A DNA stretch of 7,988 bases. Source: Bacillota bacterium. GTDB taxonomy: Bacteria; Bacillota; Sulfobacillia; Symbiobacteriales; Symbiobacteriaceae. Where the stretch lies: the NCBI GenBank assembly GCA_028287415.1, contig JAQBPS010000088.1:1-7988 (forward strand), read 5' to 3'. The translations under genes were made by a program, and so were the position numbers. Positions 5,157 through 7,988 of this stretch are shown piece by piece (position 1 is the first letter of the stretch; every line of letters begins with the position of its first letter). The notes below the pieces were generated by a model that was given only the letters and a program-made list of their open reading frames with translations, ran no database searches and had not been told where the DNA came from.

Positions 5157-6863
5157 CTACTGCTTCCAGAGCCGCTCGTACCGCAGGGTGTGCTCGGGAT
5201 GCCCGAAGTCGCCCTGGTTGCCGTGCAGTTTCTCGGAGCGGGCGATGTCGTACTGGCCGTGGTAGACCGGCACGGCCACCGCATCATCCATCAGCTTGCG
5301 GAACAGCGCCTGATAGCCGGTCACGCGCGCACCCTTGTCGATGCTCCCCAGCAGCTTCGCCGCCTGCTTGTCCAGGTCCGCATTGCAGTACCAGCTCCAG
5401 TTCCAGCCGCCCTGTACGGCGGAGCCGCAGGCGAAGAGCGGCGCATAGAAATCGTCCGGGTCGGGGTAATCCTGGATCCAGCCTAACCCGCCGGTCCAGA
5501 CCAGCGGTACCTTCCCCTCCGTGCCGGCGTTCTCAATGACGGTGCTGCTGGCCAGGGACTGGATGTTCAGCTTGATGCCGATCTTGGACAGATCCTGCTG
5601 GAACGACTCGCAGAGCTTTGGCTGCGGGTCGGTGGAGATGCAGGCAATCGTCGTCTCGAAGCCCTGGGGGAAGCCAGCCTCGGCCAGGAGCGACTTGGCC
5701 TTGTCGGGGCTGTACTCATAGCCCTTGTACGCCTGGTCGTAGCCAGGCATGAGCGGGGGCAGGATCTGATTGGCCGTAGTGCCGCGCCCATTGAGCAGCT
5801 TGACCACCCTGGCCTTGTCAATCGCCATGTTCAGGGCCTGGCGGACCTTCACGTTGTCAAAGGGCTTGACGCGCGTGTTGATGGCGATGTAGATGGTGCT
5901 CACCTGCGGGGACTGGACCAGCCGCTTCTGCGCGGCCGGGTCCGCCTTGATCCGGGCATATTCGGCTGCCGGAATCGGGTCGCCCATCACGTCGATCTCG
6001 CCCTTCTCCAGCCGGAGAATGGCCACCTCGGGCGCGACGCCGACTTCAATGGTGACCCGATCCAGGTAGGGCAGGCCGCCAAAGAAGTAATTCGGATTGC
6101 GGTCGAAGACGATCCGCTGACCCGGCTGCCACTCCTTGAAGAGGAAGGGTCCCGTTCCCACGGGGTGATGGCCGAACTGCTCGCCCCATTTCGCTACCTC
6201 TTCCTTGGGCACCACATAGGCGAAGTTGAGGGCCAGCTTGTTGAGGAAGGTGACATCCGGCTCGGCCAGGGTGAACTTGACCGTATACTTGTCCGGCGCC
6301 TCGATGCCCTGGACGGACTTAGCCTTGCCGTCGGCAAACTCCCGGGCGCCCTGGATGCCCATGTAGAAGCCGGCACCGGGGCTCTTGGTCTTCGGGTCCA
6401 CCACCCGGGTCATGCTATAGACCACATCATCGGCGGTCAGCTCCCGCCCGTTCTGGAACTTGACGCCCTGGCGGAGCTTGAAGGTGTAGACTTTGGCATC
6501 GCTGCTGACCTGCGGCATGCCGTCAGCCAGGCGGGGCTCCAGGGTTGTGCCGGCGTCGTAGTCGAGCAGGCCATCGAAGACGTTCTTGATGGCCGGCCAG
6601 TTGGACCAGTCGTAGCCGATCGCGGGGTCCAGGGTCGCAAAGTCATCCTGGTAGGCAACCACGATGCTGCCGCCCTTGGCGGGTCCGCCTGGTTGGGCTG
6701 GTTGGGTCCCCTGTCCGGTGCTCTGCTGTGACTGGGTGGGCGGTGTCGGGGGGCCGAGGCTGCTCTGTTTGGCACAGCCGGCAAGGGCAGTGGCGCAGAG
6801 AAGCAGCGCTGGGACGAAGAGACGAACCGGGGGGCGAGTGTGCGTGGGACTCACCTCTTCCAA
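5157..6863 (-). CDS. ABC transporter substrate-binding lipoprotein, SBP_bac_5 (Opp/Dpp) family
   Basis: A protein of up to 568 residues. A lipoprotein signal (PPVRLFVPALLLCATALAGC) places the lipidated cysteine at residue 30. A proline/glutamine/glycine-rich linker (31-65) follows, then the family-5 binding fold: GGSIVVAYQDDFATLDPA, LADGMPQVSSDAKVYTFKLR, GVKFQNGRELTADDVVYSM (133-151), GTGPFLFKEW, RQALNMAIDKARVV and a C-terminal part ending RYERLWKQ. It should be anchored outside the cytoplasmic membrane and hand its ligand to the two permeases encoded just downstream. The family binds peptides, nickel, opines, some sugars and other solutes, so specificity is not evident. The start is uncertain: neither the TTG at 6863 nor the GTG at 6854 has a good ribosome site at normal spacing. 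The lipobox position does not depend on which is used. It is the first gene of the operon, and its promoter lies in the AT-rich stretch upstream. Confidence 0.94.
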   Translation of the reverse strand: MEEVSPTHTRPPVRLFVPALLLCATALAGCAKQSSLGPPTPPTQSQQSTGQGTQPAQPGGPAKGGSIVVAYQDDFATLDPAIGYDWSNWPAIKNVFDGLLDYDAGTTLEPRLADGMPQVSSDAKVYTFKLRQGVKFQNGRELTADDVVYSMTRVVDPKTKSPGAGFYMGIQGAREFADGKAKSVQGIEAPDKYTVKFTLAEPDVTFLNKLALNFAYVVPKEEVAKWGEQFGHHPVGTGPFLFKEWQPGQRIVFDRNPNYFFGGLPYLDRVTIEVGVAPEVAILRLEKGEIDVMGDPIPAAEYARIKADPAAQKRLVQSPQVSTIYIAINTRVKPFDNVKVRQALNMAIDKARVVKLLNGRGTTANQILPPLMPGYDQAYKGYEYSPDKAKSLLAEAGFPQGFETTIACISTDPQPKLCESFQQDLSKIGIKLNIQSLASSTVIENAGTEGKVPLVWTGGLGWIQDYPDPDDFYAPLFACGSAVQGGWNWSWYCNADLDKQAAKLLGSIDKGARVTGYQALFRKLMDDAVAVPVYHGQYDIARSEKLHGNQGDFGHPEHTLRYERLWKQ

Positions 6864-6899
6864 GGGGGATATGGGATCTGGCTAATAACATTTCGCCTA

Positions 6900-6940
6900 C
6901 AGATATTATTCTCATAGAATATGAAACCACCTCTGTCACT
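6900..6940 (-). promoter_or_regulatory. Candidate promoter/operator region of the transporter operon
   Basis: This AT-rich stretch stands out between GC-rich genes, 40 to 75 bp before the substrate-binding gene. On the minus strand it offers GTGACA (6939-6934) as a -35-like element and TAATAT (6908-6903) or TATGAG (6916-6911) as -10-like elements; only TATGAG has a 17-nt spacer. A perfect inverted repeat, TATTCT-CAT-AGAATA, lies at 6907-6921 and overlaps the presumed core promoter, as an operator would. The CRE-like operator found around the lacI-type gene is not present here, so this operon is probably under another regulator. Confidence 0.35.
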
Positions 6941-6977
6941 TTAGGCTAAATTAGCTAACATGCAGACGTCGGAGCGG

Positions 6978-7022
6978 AAAACAAGAACGCACTTCCAGCC
7001 CTTATACAGCAGAAGTGCGTTC
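6978..7022 (-). terminator. Intrinsic terminator upstream of the transporter operon
   Basis: A perfect 11-bp inverted repeat (GAACGCACTTC at 6985-6995 and GAAGTGCGTTC at 7012-7022) encloses a 16-nt loop. On the minus strand it is followed directly by TTGTTTT. This is a good rho-independent terminator for transcription coming from the foldase gene, although the loop is long. It would isolate the transporter operon from the upstream unit. Confidence 0.72.
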
Positions 7023-7040
7023 AATCGGTATGTGCCGATT
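7023..7040. repeat. Small hairpin abutting the terminator
   Basis: AATCGG (7023-7028) and CCGATT (7035-7040) form a 6-bp perfect stem around a 6-nt loop. It is directly adjacent to the terminator stem and directly follows a TAG (7043-7041) on the minus strand. It may be a second stem in the transcript end, or coincidence. Confidence 0.4.
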
Positions 7041-7199
7041 CTACTTGAGGGACTGAGCAACCTTCAGCAGTTCCTTTACAGGGACATCACCATCGGCGCC
7101 CACGGCATTCGCCCCACAGTTGGGGAAGCGGCGCCCTTTGATGACGTGGTGCCATTAAGATGGCAACTCCGGCTGATTAAAAACGACGCGATTGCGCAC
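7041..7199 (-). pseudogene. Possible coding remnant (unrecognised)
   Basis: The 349-bp gap between the foldase and transporter genes holds the promoter and terminator described separately, plus this stretch. On the minus strand one frame starts at a GTG (7199) soon after the foldase stop. It is broken by a TAA (7157-7155) after 14 codons, then runs 37 codons to a TAG at 7043-7041. The second piece ends DGDVPVKELLKVAQSLK, which looks protein-like with an amphipathic helical end, and its stop is followed at once by the hairpins and terminator. I do not recognise it. It has no intact start with a ribosome site, so it is either a decayed gene end or non-coding sequence that happens to read well. 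Confidence 0.22.
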
Positions 7200-7212
7200 G
7201 GAGGCGGCGGGG

Positions 7213-7988
7213 TTACTGATTGTTGAACGTATTGATGATGTTGGCCTCGCCCCTCAGCTTGTCCAGCCATTGTGGCAGCCGGTTTCCGACCTCTGTGTCG
7301 ATGTAGGCCTGCGTCACCTCATCCTTGATCGCGGCGAACTCCGGCGTCGCCCCCCGCACCGCGACCACCTGTGCGACATGCCATCCAAAGCTGCTCTGGA
7401 AGGGCTGCGAGATCTGGCCCGCCTGAAGGGTGAAGACGACCTTCTCAAAAGCGGGGTCCATCTTACCCAAGCCAAAGAAGCCGAGGTCACCGCCATTCGT
7501 CTTGGCGCTGGGGTCCACGGATTTTTCCCTGGCGACCGTCTGGAAGTCCGCGCCGCCGTCGAGCTGCGCCTTGACCGCCTTGGCCTCCTGAAAGGTAGCG
7601 ACCAGGATGTGGCGGGCGTGAACCTCCCGTGTGTCAAACCGGGTTCGGTTCGCTTCGAAGAAGGCCTTGACCGTTGCGTCATCTACGGTGATCTCCGGCT
7701 GCAGTAGCTTGGTGACCTTGATCTGCCGCGATTGCTGCCTGCGCAGCTGCTCCAGGGTCACGTTGTTCTGTGCCAGGGCCTGCATGAGCTTCTGATCACT
7801 GCCGAACCGTTGCCTCAGCCGATCGACCGCCCGATCAACCTCAGAAGGCGTTACAACTACGCCAGCCTTCTCGGCTGCCTGGTTGATCAGCAGATCCCCG
7901 ATCAGGGCGTCGACGGTTGTCGCCCCGGATTGAGCAGCCATGCGGTTGTACAGGTCAAGTTTGGTGATCGGCTGCCCGTTCACCGACG
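7213..7988 (-). CDS. Parvulin-type peptidyl-prolyl cis-trans isomerase (PrsA/SurA-like), 3' part
   Basis: The gene enters from the right edge with its 5' end missing; about 258 codons are visible. The first residues, SVNGQPITKLDLYNRM, are the common opening of the SurA/PrsA N-terminal helical domain, so probably only the signal sequence and a few residues are lost. The helical region continues through LIGDLLINQAAEKAGVVVTPSEVD and QNNVTLEQLRRQQSRQIKVTKLL. The parvulin domain follows at about visible residues 119-210: REVHARHILVATFQEAKAV, ADFQTVAREKSVDPSAKTNG, GDLGFFGLGKMDPAFEKVVF and QPFQSSFGWHVAQVV. A helical tail ends in NTFNNQ. Such proteins assist folding of exported proteins outside the membrane, as a lipoprotein (PrsA) in Gram-positives or a periplasmic protein (SurA) in Gram-negatives; the part that would decide is outside the window. 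The neighbouring transporter is separately transcribed, so no functional link is implied. Confidence 0.93.
   Translation of the reverse strand, partial: SVNGQPITKLDLYNRMAAQSGATTVDALIGDLLINQAAEKAGVVVTPSEVDRAVDRLRQRFGSDQKLMQALAQNNVTLEQLRRQQSRQIKVTKLLQPEITVDDATVKAFFEANRTRFDTREVHARHILVATFQEAKAVKAQLDGGADFQTVAREKSVDPSAKTNGGDLGFFGLGKMDPAFEKVVFTLQAGQISQPFQSSFGWHVAQVVAVRGATPEFAAIKDEVTQAYIDTEVGNRLPQWLDKLRGEANIINTFNNQ

Noticed and set aside
4246..5265. Plus-strand open frame (339 codons) opposite the DppC-type permease
   Set aside because: The translation is rich in Gln, Gly, Asp and Pro with no fold signature, and it opposes a permease with full family motifs.
6978..7040. Adjacent inverted repeats considered as a recombination (attC-like) site or mobile element end
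   Set aside because: No conserved core sites, no integrase or transposase, and no target duplication. The T-rich tract after the large stem fits a terminator better.
1..7988. CRISPR array, transposon, toxin-antitoxin or defence genes
   Set aside because: No tandem direct repeats with spacers, no transposase or nuclease motifs, and no small paired genes of such type were seen on either strand.

Overview
The window looks like chromosomal DNA from a GC-rich bacterium. Several features suggest a Gram-positive-type, high-GC Bacillota or Chloroflexota-like host: a lipidated substrate-binding protein, a PrsA/SurA-like foldase, a DinB-fold protein, strong Shine-Dalgarno sequences, and frequent TTG/GTG starts. 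This assignment is an inference from gene content; no rRNA or tRNA is present to fix it. All genes but one lie on the minus strand, and the AT-rich stretches fall in the intergenic regions.

Left part (1-1450, minus strand): a LacI-type repressor is followed by the 5' end of a mandelate racemase/muconate lactonizing-type (enolase superfamily) gene, cut by the window edge. A perfect 17-bp sequence occurs on both sides of the repressor gene, in opposite orientations. It contains a LacI/CRE-like half-palindrome centred on CG. The likely arrangement is repression by the LacI protein of both its own gene and the sugar-acid catabolic gene. A small hairpin with five T's separates the two genes.

Middle (1451-2363): an AT-rich divergent promoter region, one plus-strand gene for a DinB-like four-helix metal-binding protein, then a hairpin that can end transcription between this gene and the convergent operon.

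Right part (2364-6863, minus strand): a tight four-gene operon. It encodes an Opp/Dpp-type lipoprotein, a DppC-type permease, a DppB-type permease, and an acetamidase/formamidase-family enzyme. The junctions are 11, 4 and 24 bp. No ATPase gene of the transporter is present, and the amidase is the last gene before the convergent dinB-like gene. The system probably imports a peptide-like or amide-bearing compound and releases ammonia from an amide, borrowing ATPases encoded elsewhere.

Right edge (6864-7988): a promoter region, an intrinsic terminator, a non-coding or decayed stretch, and the 3' part of a parvulin-type peptidyl-prolyl isomerase gene.

Nothing here is clearly a new defence or mobile system. 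The most interesting points are the paired operators around lacI, the ATPase-less transporter linked to an amidase, and a possible gene remnant ahead of the terminator.
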